Source: Polytrichum commune (taxonomy: Eukaryota; Streptophyta; Polytrichopsida; Polytrichales; Polytrichaceae). From it: a DNA stretch of 64,000 nt. Below are positions 36,899 through 47,830 of the stretch, piece after piece. Made by a program: the position numbers and the translations under genes. Location of the stretch: positions 22,506,001 to 22,570,000 of the forward strand of contig OX485803.1 in NCBI GenBank assembly GCA_950295325.1. Direction: 5' to 3'. The notes beneath the pieces are model-generated. The model saw only the letters and a list, made by a program, of their open reading frames with translations. It made no database searches and was not told the DNA's origin. Within the stretch, counting starts at the first letter, position 1, and each line of letters opens with the position of its first letter.

Positions 36899-38539
36899 AT
36901 GGCGGACAAGGAGGAGGCGATGGCGGACAACATGAGCATCATCAGCAGCGCGCGCAAGCTGTTTCTGGAGACCTTAGGCGAGGCCGCGGCGCGAGTGGAG
37001 GAAGTGTTTTGCCTTCAGGTTTTCCAGACCTTCCAGAAGCAGCTGGCGCTAGCACAGCGACGCTTCAAGAGCCTGGAGGAGGATCGTGAACGGGATCGTG
37101 CAGCGTGGGAGGAGGAGAAGCAGGCGTTGCTGCAGGAGTTGGTGGTGTGGAGGTCGGGGGCGAACCAGGGGATTGCCAGTCTTGTGCCTGAGACGTGTCC
37201 GGAAGAGTTGTATGCACTGCATCAAAACATTCATCTGCGACTGAGGGAATCGGAGTTGTATGCAGTCAGAGAAGATCTGCGACCGGGGTTAGGACGTGAG
37301 GAACGGCAGCAGGGGGAGGGGTGTGGAGGTGAGCCAAATTTGGCTATCTTGAATCCTCCAGTTTGTCAGCTTGTTAAGGAGGAACCTGGAGCTGCGGCTG
37401 CGGTACTGCCTAGTGTGGCAAAACAGGAGGCAAATGTAAGTGATGACGACAACTTGAGTGGAGGCGGGCAGGAGGTTATTGACCAGATGCGACAGGCCCT
37501 GGAGGCTACAATCTCAAAAAACAGAGGAGGGAAGGATAAGAAAAGTCCGTCGCAAAAGCAAAAGCGTACACCGCGGAAGTTGCAGGACAGCGACGAATTC
37601 ATCATACCTGTGATAGACGAAGACATTGAAACAACATCGTTGAGGAATAAGAGGCGTAGACGCGTTTCCGGAGACGTGATTACAAGTGGAAATGAGCCCT
37701 GCCTTAGTAAGGGCGACATTGTAAATTCATCTCCCCGGAACAGTAACTTCCATGTAACAGGGAAGGAGGATCCTAACTTGGATAAACTTAAATGTGGACC
37801 CGCTGCCTTCGTGGATGCCCTTGAGAGTGACGGAGGTAAAGCAAGGGCTCATCAGGCCCCCTCTCAACCCTCCACAGCTAATCACATTTCATCAATGAAG
37901 GAAAATGTCGATCCCCAGCTGCAAGCGTTTCCGAAAACTGGTATGTCGTATTCTCATTCTTGCATTCTCGTTTCTGGCTGTGCCATTGAATTCATGGGAG
38001 TGATCACAACCCTAAAACCCTAAACCCTAAACCCTAAACATAGCAGTTTGTTCGGTTGTTGTTTCGTATTTGAGGCCACACACCGCAGAGTAAAGGTATC
38101 GATTGTAGCTCTTAAGAAATTCAGGAAGCTTCCAATGAAGTAGGCAATGTATTCGGTATAATCATTCTTAATGTGCTAACTACTATTTTGCATGGATGGC
38201 CTTGAACCAGAGCGCAAGGAAGGTCCATTGTCAACAGCCGGGAATCCTGCCAAGCCGTTGGAGCCTTCAAAAAAGCACCAGATGCAATCACAAGCCAACA
38301 AGCTGGCCCCTGCATACAAATACGTGGAGCCAGTACGTAATCAATCAGATAGAGAGGCACTGCAGGGGGTCCAGTGTAAACAGTGCGAAAAGTTTTATGG
38401 TGCCGTTCACATGCAAGACGCTGGTGAATTGGTCAAGAATCGATGCAACCATCATGATATGTCTCGGCACCGATATCGTCATGTCCCCCCTGAAACGCCT
38501 GAGGGATTTTGGAACCTTGGCTTCGATACAGACCCCTGA
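36899..38539 (+). CDS. COM1: COM1/GR1: CtIP/Sae2-type DNA end-resection protein (two exons)
   Basis: Plant homologue of CtIP/Sae2. The family works with MRE11-RAD50-NBS1 to start resection of double-strand breaks and remove SPO11 from meiotic ends. Exons are 36899-37940 and 38211-38539; the join is in frame (G|AG) and gives 456 aa. A charged coiled coil spans about residues 20-85. The middle is acidic, lysine-rich and variable. The C terminus is diagnostic: C403-x2-C406, C426-x2-H429, the RHR DNA-binding motif (433-435), and PPETPEGFWNLGF, where T443-P matches the conserved CDK site (T847 of human CtIP). An upstream in-frame ATG at 36722 would add 59 residues lacking family similarity. I prefer 36899 because the coiled-coil region starts soon after it. 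Its context GCGATGG is good. The intron contains a telomere-like repeat. Confidence 0.92.
38008..38039 (+). repeat. Interstitial telomeric repeat in COM1 intron
   Basis: About four head-to-tail CCCTAAA units, the first with one extra A, form the plant telomere sequence in the C-rich orientation on the + strand. They lie in the single intron of COM1, 68 bp after the donor. The array is too short and misplaced to be a telomere. It may be a telo-box cluster or a repair scar. Confidence 0.9.
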
Positions 38540-39263
38540 TTACCCAGCCACTCGGCCATTTCCATCACACATGGGTATTTCAAAGTGCTTGCTCTCTTTC
38601 TAAGTTATTTGAGCAAGCGCAGGGCGTACAAAGGCTATGACAAACTGGAAGGCATTCTTTGTACTGAGAGGATCGAAGGCCCTTGGAAGAACCAATCCAC
38701 ACACGCATGTGCAATTTAATCAGCAGACATAGCTCAGGACGGACAGTGAATGGCCATCGTCAACAGGTAATACCTCCTTGCGTTCAATTGCACTTACTCT
38801 ATCTAGATGCATAGTACCATCGCAGAAATGCAGCAGCGTCTCTGATAGGTGTGCAGGGCTGGTGGCGTAGTTCACTTGTACATATGTACCAAACAACTTG
38901 GTGTGATTCTAGAATTAATGAACATATTGGCGATCGATTTTCCCACTTTAGGGTTTTGTCTTGTCTCTCCTGGTTTCTTTGTGTAGAGATTGAAGTCTTA
39001 GTACACGCTATACAACAATTTTCTTGTCCTCCCGTTACCTTTTAAGATGTAGCAGAAACTGGACATAAAGCTTCACTATTGGAACTGATGAAGCCAATGG
39101 GGATGTCGTGGAAGGTGGCTTGTTCCATGCAGATTGTTGGTGGTTACCTTAATCTTCAAGTGTTGTTTGGACCTCGATGCTTACAAAAGATATGTTTGTC
39201 AAAAGTTTTGAGTTTTTCGGGTTGTTGGCAGGCTCTGCCATTTTCATCTTATTCTATAGTTGA
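38540..39263 (+). other. COM1 3' UTR and short intergenic stretch
   Basis: T-rich sequence after the COM1 stop, with no recognisable protein. One open frame at 39079-39300 has no features I can interpret. Confidence 0.4.
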
Positions 39264-39611
39264 GACGTTTCCTACCGTTACTTCCAATATAGTTTCCTGA
39301 GGGAGATCTTTCAGGGAGGTGATGTTTCTTTTGGATGCTTGATCCCCAACAACGACATTGATGGTCATGTACTGATAAGAAAGTGGTGTCCCTTGTGCAT
39401 GATTGTACCCGATTGCAGTGACAAAGACATACAGAAGCTATGCGACCCCAAAGCCAGAAGGGTCGAGACCATTTGGTATTGGTGCACTCAGAGAGATGCC
39501 ACTCTACAGCAAGAGATATCCAGATTAAATGGTGAAAATAAGGCAAAATGGAATCACATATCCCAATGTGTGGCTTGGCAGGAATTGCTTATGGGTTTTC
39601 CTGGGTTATGA
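39264..39611 (+). other. Unassigned open frame rich in Trp/Cys
   Basis: A stop-to-stop frame of about 115 codons without an early ATG. It contains KWCPLCMIVPDC (a C-x2-C-x4-C cluster), then a polar heptad-like RDATLQQEISRLNGENKAKW, ending in WQELLMGFPGL. The composition looks more protein-like than most random frames here. Its last 15 codons are the left edge of the A/D tandem duplication, and the D side (near 42980) keeps only a frameshifted version. It could be a gene fragment or an exon of an unrecognised gene. I know no matching family. Confidence 0.25.
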
Positions 39612-40805
39612 GCTACATTTGTGGGAGCTCCTTGATATGCTAGCACCATGAAACTTTTCTATCAGACTTGTTTCATGAAATACGTTGTACATTGTGAAAG
39701 TGCCAATTGCAGTGTAGGTTCTCATCGCTTGGCTAATAAAGCTCAATGTGAGGAAATATTAGTGAAAGAGTACATGAGGTTGCCAATGATGTACTAGTTT
39801 TCTATCCAAAATGTGAAAGATCAATGCAAACAAATGTTATTGATCCACCATGATCATAAAAGATCTTCAAAAGCAATCCTATGTGTCCTATCTGTTATCT
39901 AACGTACCATCACATAATCATCAAAGTTCAATGCAGTCAACGAATGGAAGACTAAAACGACCAAACTGGAATTTACTTGCACACGCAAAGGTTCATGTTT
40001 CTGGTCGTGATCCTGATCGTTGATAGGAAAATATATCATACTGCAGGAAAAACCTCATTTTTGACGCTTTTATTTTGACAAAAGAGTATCGTAGACGTTT
40101 CAGTAGTCATATCCAATGAGAGAAAAGCGACAAAAGACTCATGGGGTAAATTCAAAGGATATCTATTTTGTTAAAAACAGTTTTCTATTCCAGAAATTGT
40201 GGCCCCAAGAAGTGCCCAGGAGATCAGCTCTGAGAAGACACAGGACGTGATTGTGGATACAAGTAATAATGTGACACGAAATACAAGTAACTTAGAGTCG
40301 AACAACCAGCCATCTTTCAGTGTGCATTTTGTAGGAGGGTTTAGGAGCCCGCAGGTGTACTGTCAATTCTCAAGCTGCTTCCAAAAGATCCCTCTCATGC
40401 GCACCCCGGCTCACATCGAATTGCTCCATGTAGTAAAATACCCAGGAGCAACAATGTCCATGCCTTAATGCGCTGCCAACGAAAGACACTCGGAGTTGTT
40501 GAATGGCCAGTGGATGAACTTATTCATTCTGCATCGTTTCTGGCGACCCAACTAGTAATTCATAGAGCAAGTCTGCGCAATGGGTGCCAAAGTAGGTGAG
40601 AAATTAGGGCGGAGAGAATGAGGAGGAAGCTGGTGACCTCCAAAGCAGCATTCAAGGTGCCACGAGAATCTAACCTGAACTCATAGTCCCGGCTCGGAAC
40701 TGATTATTAACCTGCACTACAGGTACAACGCACAAGAGCTGTAATATTGCCCAGCTCTTTTCTATTTACTTCCTGATCATGTAACATGAAATCTACTCCC
40801 ATTGC

Positions 40806-40865
40806 AGGGTACACATTTGTGCATCACATATAGCCAGGGTACACATTTGTGCATCACATATAGCC
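40806..40865. repeat. 30-bp tandem duplication downstream of family X copy A
   Basis: Two perfect copies of a 30-bp unit beginning AGGGTACACATTTGTGCATC. Copies B and C have a single version at the equivalent place (near 47764 and 62278), so the duplication is specific to copy A. Confidence 0.85.
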
Positions 40866-40959
40866 ACGGTACCGCTTATTGCGCTGGCAGCTTGCCTCGT
40901 GAATTTTCAATCATGTGTCTCCTCGCAGGACCCCAGATGTATGTACCGGGTACCGATTG

Positions 40960-41751
40960 TCACGATTCTGTACAGTACGTCTGTGAACATATCCTGGTGG
41001 AATTGACATAACCTGGAGAATCACCAAGTTCAATTTCAACATCCAATGCAAGAGAACTAAAAGGAAATTGAAATGAATATGAAAATGAACAAGATCGTGA
41101 AGCGGTGATTCCGGCAAGGTTGAAAAGTAGTGCTACATACGTCGGAGGATCAAAGTCTCTCATCGGAGGCAGAATCGACACGCGAGCGCCATTGGACTTA
41201 TCACCAACTGCGTCGCCATACGGGCCATAGGGCATAATAGCAACTGTCAATAGGAAGGATCGTTTGCATACTCTCGGAGCATGTACCGGCTGGTTTTGAC
41301 AAAGTAGGCAGTGATACCATGATAGTCTTGTTTCCTTCTGGAACACGAGAAGGCTGCGCACAATGCGGTCTATTAGAATCTCTAGAATGATCTTCGCGTC
41401 AACGTGGGCCATCCCCCGAGAAACTATTCCATTTGCCATTAAGTCCATATCAACCATTAACCTGGATATCAATCCCCTTTCTACGATTTCTTCATCGAGA
41501 CTAGGGAACGGAGGAGGTTTATGAACTAATGGTACTAAGCGTTCAAGGCAGCGCCCTACTTTGTAGAAAAGTGCGCACCCCAGGGGTGTCAAAGTACTCA
41601 CACATAGAGCTGGGAGAGGCGCATCCAAGGGATACCACGCAAAAGCACTGTGCTGTGGTATCCCCGGTTCACCTGCGCCGCTAATTGTCACATAGTCCAA
41701 CAAATCCCGCCGGACAACGTTTGAGCTAATTTCGTCCACTCTTCTTTCCAT
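40960..41751 (-). CDS. Family X copy A: unknown protein with partial CxxC motif and SILPP-FDPP block
   Basis: Single-exon ORF of 263 aa; function not recognised. The start Met directly follows an in-frame stop, in a GGAGAATTA...ATGGA context shared with the other copies, which supports this start. The putative metal-binding motif HCLLCQNQPVHAPRVC has C148, C151 and C162, but the fourth ligand is Ser165, where copies B and C have Cys. Residues 192-211 hold the family's best conserved block, SILPPMRDFDPPTYVALLFN. It is followed by a Ser/Phe-rich hydrophobic stretch (about 216-236), possibly a membrane segment. Relative to B and C it has about 14 extra residues before the SILPP block (YGPYGDAV). 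A single-pass or peripheral membrane protein with a small zinc site is inference. Confidence 0.55.
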   Translation of the reverse strand: MERRVDEISSNVVRRDLLDYVTISGAGEPGIPQHSAFAWYPLDAPLPALCVSTLTPLGCALFYKVGRCLERLVPLVHKPPPFPSLDEEIVERGLISRLMVDMDLMANGIVSRGMAHVDAKIILEILIDRIVRSLLVFQKETRLSWYHCLLCQNQPVHAPRVCKRSFLLTVAIMPYGPYGDAVGDKSNGARVSILPPMRDFDPPTYVALLFNLAGITASRSCSFSYSFQFPFSSLALDVEIELGDSPGYVNSTRICSQTYCTES

Positions 41752-42650
41752 TTAATTCTCCACGCTGTCAGAAAATCTGTCTGAGCAGCTAATTATACGA
41801 ACGCTCGAGACTTGTCAATAGATGGATCTGGCCGACACAACCCTGTCTGAGGATAAAACCGATCCCACAATTCTATGCAGTTGCAATTGCAATATGTTGA
41901 GGAAAAAGTCCACTGCACGCTGTTCGTATTCAATAGGATATACTAAAACGGGCCGCCTGGCATATCGACAAAAGCAACAGTCTCAAGGTAGCTCTCTCCG
42001 ACAACGTTTGAGATTGAAGAAGCACTTGCTAGCTGGAGCGAAGAAACCAAGACGAGTCAAGCGCCGGATCACGAGATGGTAATTCTCAGCAGCTAACCAG
42101 TGTGATCATAGCATGCTACAGGAGATGCCTAGTACACACCTAGACGATGTGACTTTCGAGTGCGATCTGTACATGAATGGATTCATGCCTGCATCGTGAC
42201 TGTAAACCTGCATGTCGATGAGGAAGATAATTGCCCTCAGATTGTGTTTGGGATTTTCTGGCTACTAATTTGCTCTGCATATCATGCAACAGAAGGCGCA
42301 AGGAGCTTCAAGGCGCAATTGCAACACGAACCAACCGACGCAAGAATTCGATGAGCTGATCCCGGAGACAACCAAGAGTGAACAAGTGGATTCATGCAGC
42401 AGATCATCAGACATGCGCCGAGGACCATTCAGAGTCGGCATGAGCCATGGAATAGGTATTAGTGTGAGGAGGCCAATTAACCGGAGTTATATTTCAATTT
42501 CTGCCAACTCAGCAGATTGCCACATCATCTTCAGTAAACTTGCCACCTCAGCCATATTCCAAGATGACCAGGCTTGGCTGCAAGGCTCCAGAAGACATTT
42601 CGAACTCACGAAACTTCTCGCCCTTCTAGAATGATCCTCCGTCTTCCTGA
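41752..42650. other. Conserved upstream segment of family X copy A
   Basis: This block is recognisable next to all four copies (48617-49480, 63129-63970 and 44874-45500). It holds short open frames on both strands, none of which stays open in every copy. On the + strand an MD(L/V)AD...LS(E/D)DK start, a VTxDxDLY...FM block and an NQPTQxxDELIP block recur. On the - strand a RLGFFAPA block recurs. It may be a 5' leader or promoter, or a decayed divergent partner gene. The sequence does not decide. Confidence 0.35.
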
Positions 42651-42719
42651 GAGGGTTAAACCTGAGGATTGTAGTTTCATTAGCTTAGTAGTTTTGTAGC
42701 ACTTTCTTGATAGTCTTGA

Positions 42720-42970
42720 CTAGATGATCACGATGTAGTCCGATATTCTTGCATCAGTAAAGGATCGAATTCGCGGGTGTACTGCACTTCCAATTGGATA
42801 GAACGGTTGCATGCTCTCCGTGTAGGTACCAACAGCAGAGCATAATTTTGGATGGCATATGCGGTGAGAGCATACAACCGTTTTACCCACTCGGCAGTGC
42901 CATATATCGGCGATTTCGCTACCATTTCGCTTCTGCCTCCGATGAGAGCGTTTGATACTATGGCGTATCA
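42720..42970 (-). pseudogene. Probable short family X fragment
   Basis: Between the tandem units, the stretch ATGCTCTCCGTGTAGGTACC matches the family segment encoding the PAPRVC motif. A minus-strand frame contains EVQYTREFDP, resembling the VSILPPLREFDPP block. Alignment is short and gapped, so this is a tentative fifth, truncated copy. Confidence 0.3.
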
Positions 42971-45500
42971 CAATCTGGGGCTTGGCAGGAGTTGCTTATG
43001 GATATTCCTAAGTCATGTGCTCCATTAGTGCGAGTTCCTAGATATGCTAGCACCATGACACTTCTCCATTAAAAAATTGCATTATGTGAATGGAATTTTT
43101 GTATGAAATGCATTCTACGTTGTGAAAATGCCACTTGCAGTGTAGGTTCTCATCACTTCGATAATAAAGCTCAACGTAAGAGGACTTTATTGAAGCGGAA
43201 CATGAGCTTACTATGATGTAGTAGTTTTCCACGCGAGATGTGTCATGAATACATTTTGAAAGTATCAATTACATTCCAGAATATTCTCATTACTACTTTT
43301 AGTAGATCTTGATGCATAATGCGTTGAGCCCTGCTCATGTGGTGAGATATGTTATGATCACCTATCAGGATCACAAAGAGAAAAATGAACAAATGTCATG
43401 GAATCCTGCTTCTCAGCTTTGCATCCTTGAAGGCCCCGTGATCTTTATGATCATATAATCTTCAAAGGTCAATGTAGTCAATGCAATATGGAAGGTTGCA
43501 GAGCCAAACTGGAGTGACTTGCACGGGCTCATGTTCATTTTGCTGTTCGTTATCCTGGTCAATGATCCAAAATTAATTTTCTCACAGCAAAACAGGGCTC
43601 ACCACATCACTCTATTCTGATGAGATCATCTCAAGCTCTGCCGCGATGGCAAATCGATAGTCACCCTATAGGGTGCATCTTATGTAATAATTTTGTGGAA
43701 TCACACTATGTAGATGTCTTGCAACACGCCACGACACGCATCCCACACAACACATCATATCCAAAGAGAAAAGATCATCAGAAGCTTCATGAATCAAATT
43801 CAGAGCGTACCACTGCAATTGTGTTTTTGCCAGAAAAATACATGTATTTATGTAAACGTTAACGCGCAAGAGCTGTTATTATATCGAATGGATGCCTGGA
43901 TTTTTCCTTAAGTTCTTCTTGATGTAACGAAACCTAAATTTACTCCTGCCACATTTGTGCAACGCGTATAGCCACGGTACCGCTTATTAATTGCGCTTGC
44001 AGCTTGTGCTTGTGAGTTTTTAATGACGTCTCTCGGGCTCGCGCTCGCAGGACCCCAGATGACTCTACTCGCGAGCGGCGAGGACAACTCAGGTTACATC
44101 AAGAATGGGAGGACTAAGTACCCTATCATGTGTTGAGTGTCATTTTGTCCTTTACACTTCACTTGATATGAATGTGTGTCGTAATGACATGACCGCTTCA
44201 GCAAGAACTGTTGTCAATGCATGTCAATTTTCATTTCAATTTCCTATGAGTTTTGTTGTATTGGATATTTAACGTGGACTTGCTAATCCTCTAGGTTATG
44301 CGAAAGCCACCAGAATATGTTCAGGAGCATCAAACTGTCTCAACGGAGGCAGTCGAAACGCAAAGGCCATTGTAGGTATGACGAACTTCCAATATGAAGG
44401 AAAGGGCGCATGCTCTCCGGAGTCCGTGCAGGTACCGGCGGATTTTGACAACAAAGGCAGCATGATCGTGATGGTCTTGTTGTCGTCTGAAGCAGGAGAA
44501 GGATGCGCACAATATTGTTTATCAGAGTATCAATAATGATCGTTGTAGGAAGCTAAGCCATTCCCGAAGGAGGAATTCTATCTGCTCGCAACTCTATATC
44601 AAATATCGTCCGTTGCAGCATTGATTCTTCTGCTTCTAGCTGGTCACAGGGAGGTAGTGTGACGCGGAACGGTGAGCGTGAAAGGTGGTTTCGTAACAAG
44701 TGCCCACCTCAGGGGTGTGAAAGTACGCGTAAATGAAAGTGGGAGAGGCTCATTCAAAACACGCGTCACAAGCTGACCGCCCCGCGGATCGAAATCTTTC
44801 CCGGCTCACCTGCATCGTTAATCCTCCCGTACCTCAACAAATCCAGCCGGACGTACCCGCTTGCCGTGGCTATTTTTCTTTCAGTCTGATTCTCCACGCA
44901 GTCACTATAACTGACTGACCAACTTAACATGAAGGGCGGAGACTTATCGGTGGATGGATGTGACCGACACAATCCCTGTCCGAGCTCAAATTCTACCACA
45001 CAAGTATATGCAAATATTGCAATCAACAAACTAGGTTCTACATATATATATTTATATATTCTGAGGAAGTCCGCCTTGCTAGGTGTTCGTATTGAACACA
45101 ACCTACTAACCATGCCGCCCACATCGACGGGAACAAAACTCTCTCTCGCTCTCCGACAACCCCAAGATTGAAGAAGAAGTTGTCGGAGCGAAGAAAGCAA
45201 GGCGAGTCACTGGTTGGATGAGATGATGATTCTCAGCAGCCTGCAGCTCATCATGTGGGATCATAGTACTATGCTGGAGATACCCACAGACCGAGACAGT
45301 GTGACTTCCGACTGCGATTTGTATAAGAATGGATTCATGCACTATATCCATCGTGAATGTAAAATTGCATGATGAGGAGGATAATTCTGCTGCCTGTCTC
45401 AAATATAATTCTCCTTGAGTAGGATCTGCTACTTTGCCGTGCAGACGACGCGCGGAAGGAGCATCAAGGATCGACTGAGACACGAACCATTTTGTACATA
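42970..45500. repeat. Tandem duplication, right unit (contains pseudogene D)
   Basis: Right-hand partner of the unit starting at 39560, with the same order of landmarks up to the segment upstream of family X. It is about 3.4 kb downstream of the left unit in the same orientation. Confidence 0.6.
44050..44873 (-). pseudogene. Family X pseudogene D
   Basis: Aligned to copies A-C, the start codon is ATA instead of ATG (44871-44873) within the same GAAAGAAAAAT context. The frame then reads through LDLLRYGRINDAGEPGK, similar to copy A's RDLLDYVTISGAGEPG, and hits a stop at codon 37. The cysteine-motif region survives only across frameshifts: a CCLCCQNPPVPA-like frame breaks off, and the SILPP block is lost. 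It is a dead copy, in the right-hand tandem unit. Confidence 0.7.
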
Positions 45501-45504
45501 ACAA

Positions 45505-46958
45505 TTACAAAATTCGTCACTTCAATTTTGTGCATTACAAAAGCTTCACAACTTATCGACAATATTGTGTTTTTGGTATGCTCGAACCACCCCATCATAG
45601 GAGAGAGATTAAAAAAAATCATTTTCCAGCTCTCGAAGCTTCGCCTTTATATGTGAGAGGCACTACTCTAACTTTTTGTATCCAATATAATGAAAGTCTT
45701 CTATTCAAAGTTCCACCTTAATTTCTAATATGAATCTTTGATCTTTGGTCTTTCCAGAACAAATTTCCATCTTTTTGCTCAAGCACATTATTCTAGTTGG
45801 AATGTCTACTTAATTTCACCTTTTTCTTTTTCAGGTCCTAGTGGCCTTGTATGTGTTTGACAATGAAATAAAATCTTCTATAACTCAAATTCATATGTTT
45901 TATTTGACATAAAGGAAATGGGTCTTGAATGTTTATTTTTGTCATTACTAACCCACTGAATCTCCAAAGATATGAAACATGTGATTAGCATGAAACCAAG
46001 TTTTAAGTAAATCTGAACTTATACATTAATTTTGGACAACTTAAAATAATAAATATGCATTTCTATTGGTGATCCCACTAATAGAAACGACAAAAACTAA
46101 TTTTAGATGTGGATTGTATCTCTTGTTGTACAACATGTTTTAGTTCATGCACACTATATTCTTTATAAAGAAAATAATACACATCTAGAGTGATTATTTG
46201 CCCACATCGCTGCTTAAGATATGTATTATTGAGAGTTTCATCATATTATTTTGATTTATTTTCCCAAACATTTATTTTCACAATGTGCATATCTTGACTA
46301 TGAAAAAGGTACTCTCAATTGCATTATTAATTTTGGACAACTCTTCTGTCAATATTTTCTTATATACTAGTTATGAGATGGGTCGCAAATCCAAATGCAA
46401 GCCGTAACCACTTTCCTCATAGTTTTCGAAGCTCACTTGAATATCTTACCCATTTATCAAAGTGAAGATTCTCATGCTCATAAAATTGTACATGAACTAC
46501 GATCTAAGTGTATTTGGATTTATGGATGAATTTTGGACAATTCCAACTGCCAATGTGACGTACACTAGATCACAAGACTACACAAATATGATGATTGGCA
46601 AACATGAAATACAAACATTCAAAATTGTGGTTGTTATGTTGTTGCTTTTGCTATTGTGATGTGCAAATCCCTTATTATTTTTGAACAAGTGGTTTGTCCA
46701 AGTTTACTTAAACATCATTTTGAAGCCAATCTCCCAAATATTGGTGACTACTGAATCTAAAATGATTATCATATTTTGAGCATCTAGTCGAAACTTTTTT
46801 AACACATGTAAAATTGGTATCTGTTCTTAGAGCTTCACCTAACTCTATACCACTCAAATGTAAGTTTCCAACTAAGACAAGTAACCGAATATTAGGCACG
46901 TGTACCTTAGATCTTATCCCAAATCAAACACAACACACCGAGCCTCTAGCTCAACCTC
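45505..46958. other. AT-rich intergenic DNA, no gene seen
   Basis: No protein-like frame or RNA gene was recognised. Contains a TA-rich tract near 45040-45060 just before it and scattered A/T runs. Confidence 0.4.
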
Positions 46959-47830
46959 TTTGCAACTATACTTGTGGTTGTGCATAAGAAAAAGTTTTGC
47001 AACAGAGTATCGAAACCCAGAGAGAGAAGAACATCATCAGAACACCACTGCAATTTCGTTGTGCCAGAATTTCTTTTTGTTACGTAATAATAGGATTCTG
47101 CCGTTAAGAAGGTTGGAAAAATACATCTCATGGGTCAGGTCAGTGACCCCATTGCGCCGTGCCCAGGACCAGCTCTGAGAAGATTCAACTCAAAATGTAA
47201 CACGAAACACAAGTAACTAGATGCAGATACCCAACTTAGGGTCACACAACCAGCCATCTGGTTTTAGTGTGCATTTTGTAGGAGGTTTGAGAAGCATGCA
47301 AGTGTAATAATTCCAGTTCTCAACGATTTTCCAAAAGATCCCTCTCATGCGCACCCCATCACATCAAATTGCTCGATGTAGTGATTAACCAGGTGCAGGA
47401 ATCTCCGTGACATGATGTGCTGTCAACAAGAGTGGCTTGGAGTTGCTGAATGGGCCAGCATATAGAACCTGAATAATTTCCGCATCGGTTCTAGCGAGCC
47501 AAATAATAATCCATAGAGCAAGTTTGTAACCGGCGTCAAAATAGGTGAGAAGTTAGGGTGAAGGGAATGACGAAGCTGGTGTCCTCCAAAGCGGCATTCA
47601 AGTTCCCACGAGAGTCTGATCTCAACTTATAGTCCCGGTTTGATCGCCACTATCATTAAGCTGCACGACATGTACAATGCACAAGAGCAGTAATATTGGT
47701 GCAATGGATGCCCGCCCTTTTCTAACTACTTCCTGATCATGTAATGGATTCTACTCCCCATCGCAGGTTACACATTTGTGCACCACGTATACCCACCGTA
47801 CCACTTATTGCACTTGCAGCTTGCGAATTT

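Larger units (their letters stand above)
39560..42650. repeat. Tandem duplication, left unit (contains family X copy A)
   Basis: The left unit begins at GTGGCTTGGCAGGAATTGCTTATGG and matches the right unit beginning near 42970. Shared landmarks are ATATGCTAGCACCATGA (39637 / 43044), TGCAGTGTAGGTTCTCATC (39710 / 43136) and AATAAAGCTCAA, followed by the family X ORF region and its upstream segment. The units are clearly diverged, so the duplication is old. Confidence 0.65.

Noticed and set aside
36640-36957. 105-codon minus-strand frame across the COM1 start
   Set aside because: No recognisable domain, and it overlaps the COM1 promoter and first codons on the other strand.
37366-37719. 117-codon minus-strand frame inside COM1
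   Set aside because: Antisense to the first COM1 exon, which encodes the recognised protein.
40199-40468. 89-codon + strand frame downstream of family X copy A
   Set aside because: The equivalent DNA in copies B and C has early stops in this frame. It is probably the 3' flank of the minus-strand gene.
41822-42082. 86-codon + strand frame divergent from family X copy A
   Set aside because: Its start resembles the one in copy B, but a 1-bp deletion breaks it in copy C and it diverges after about 20 codons. Kept only as a hint in the upstream-segment finding.
45106-45504. 132-codon minus-strand frame upstream of pseudogene D
   Set aside because: Part of the conserved upstream segment, but the same frame has stops in copies A and B. 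It sits in a decayed copy, so I do not call a gene.
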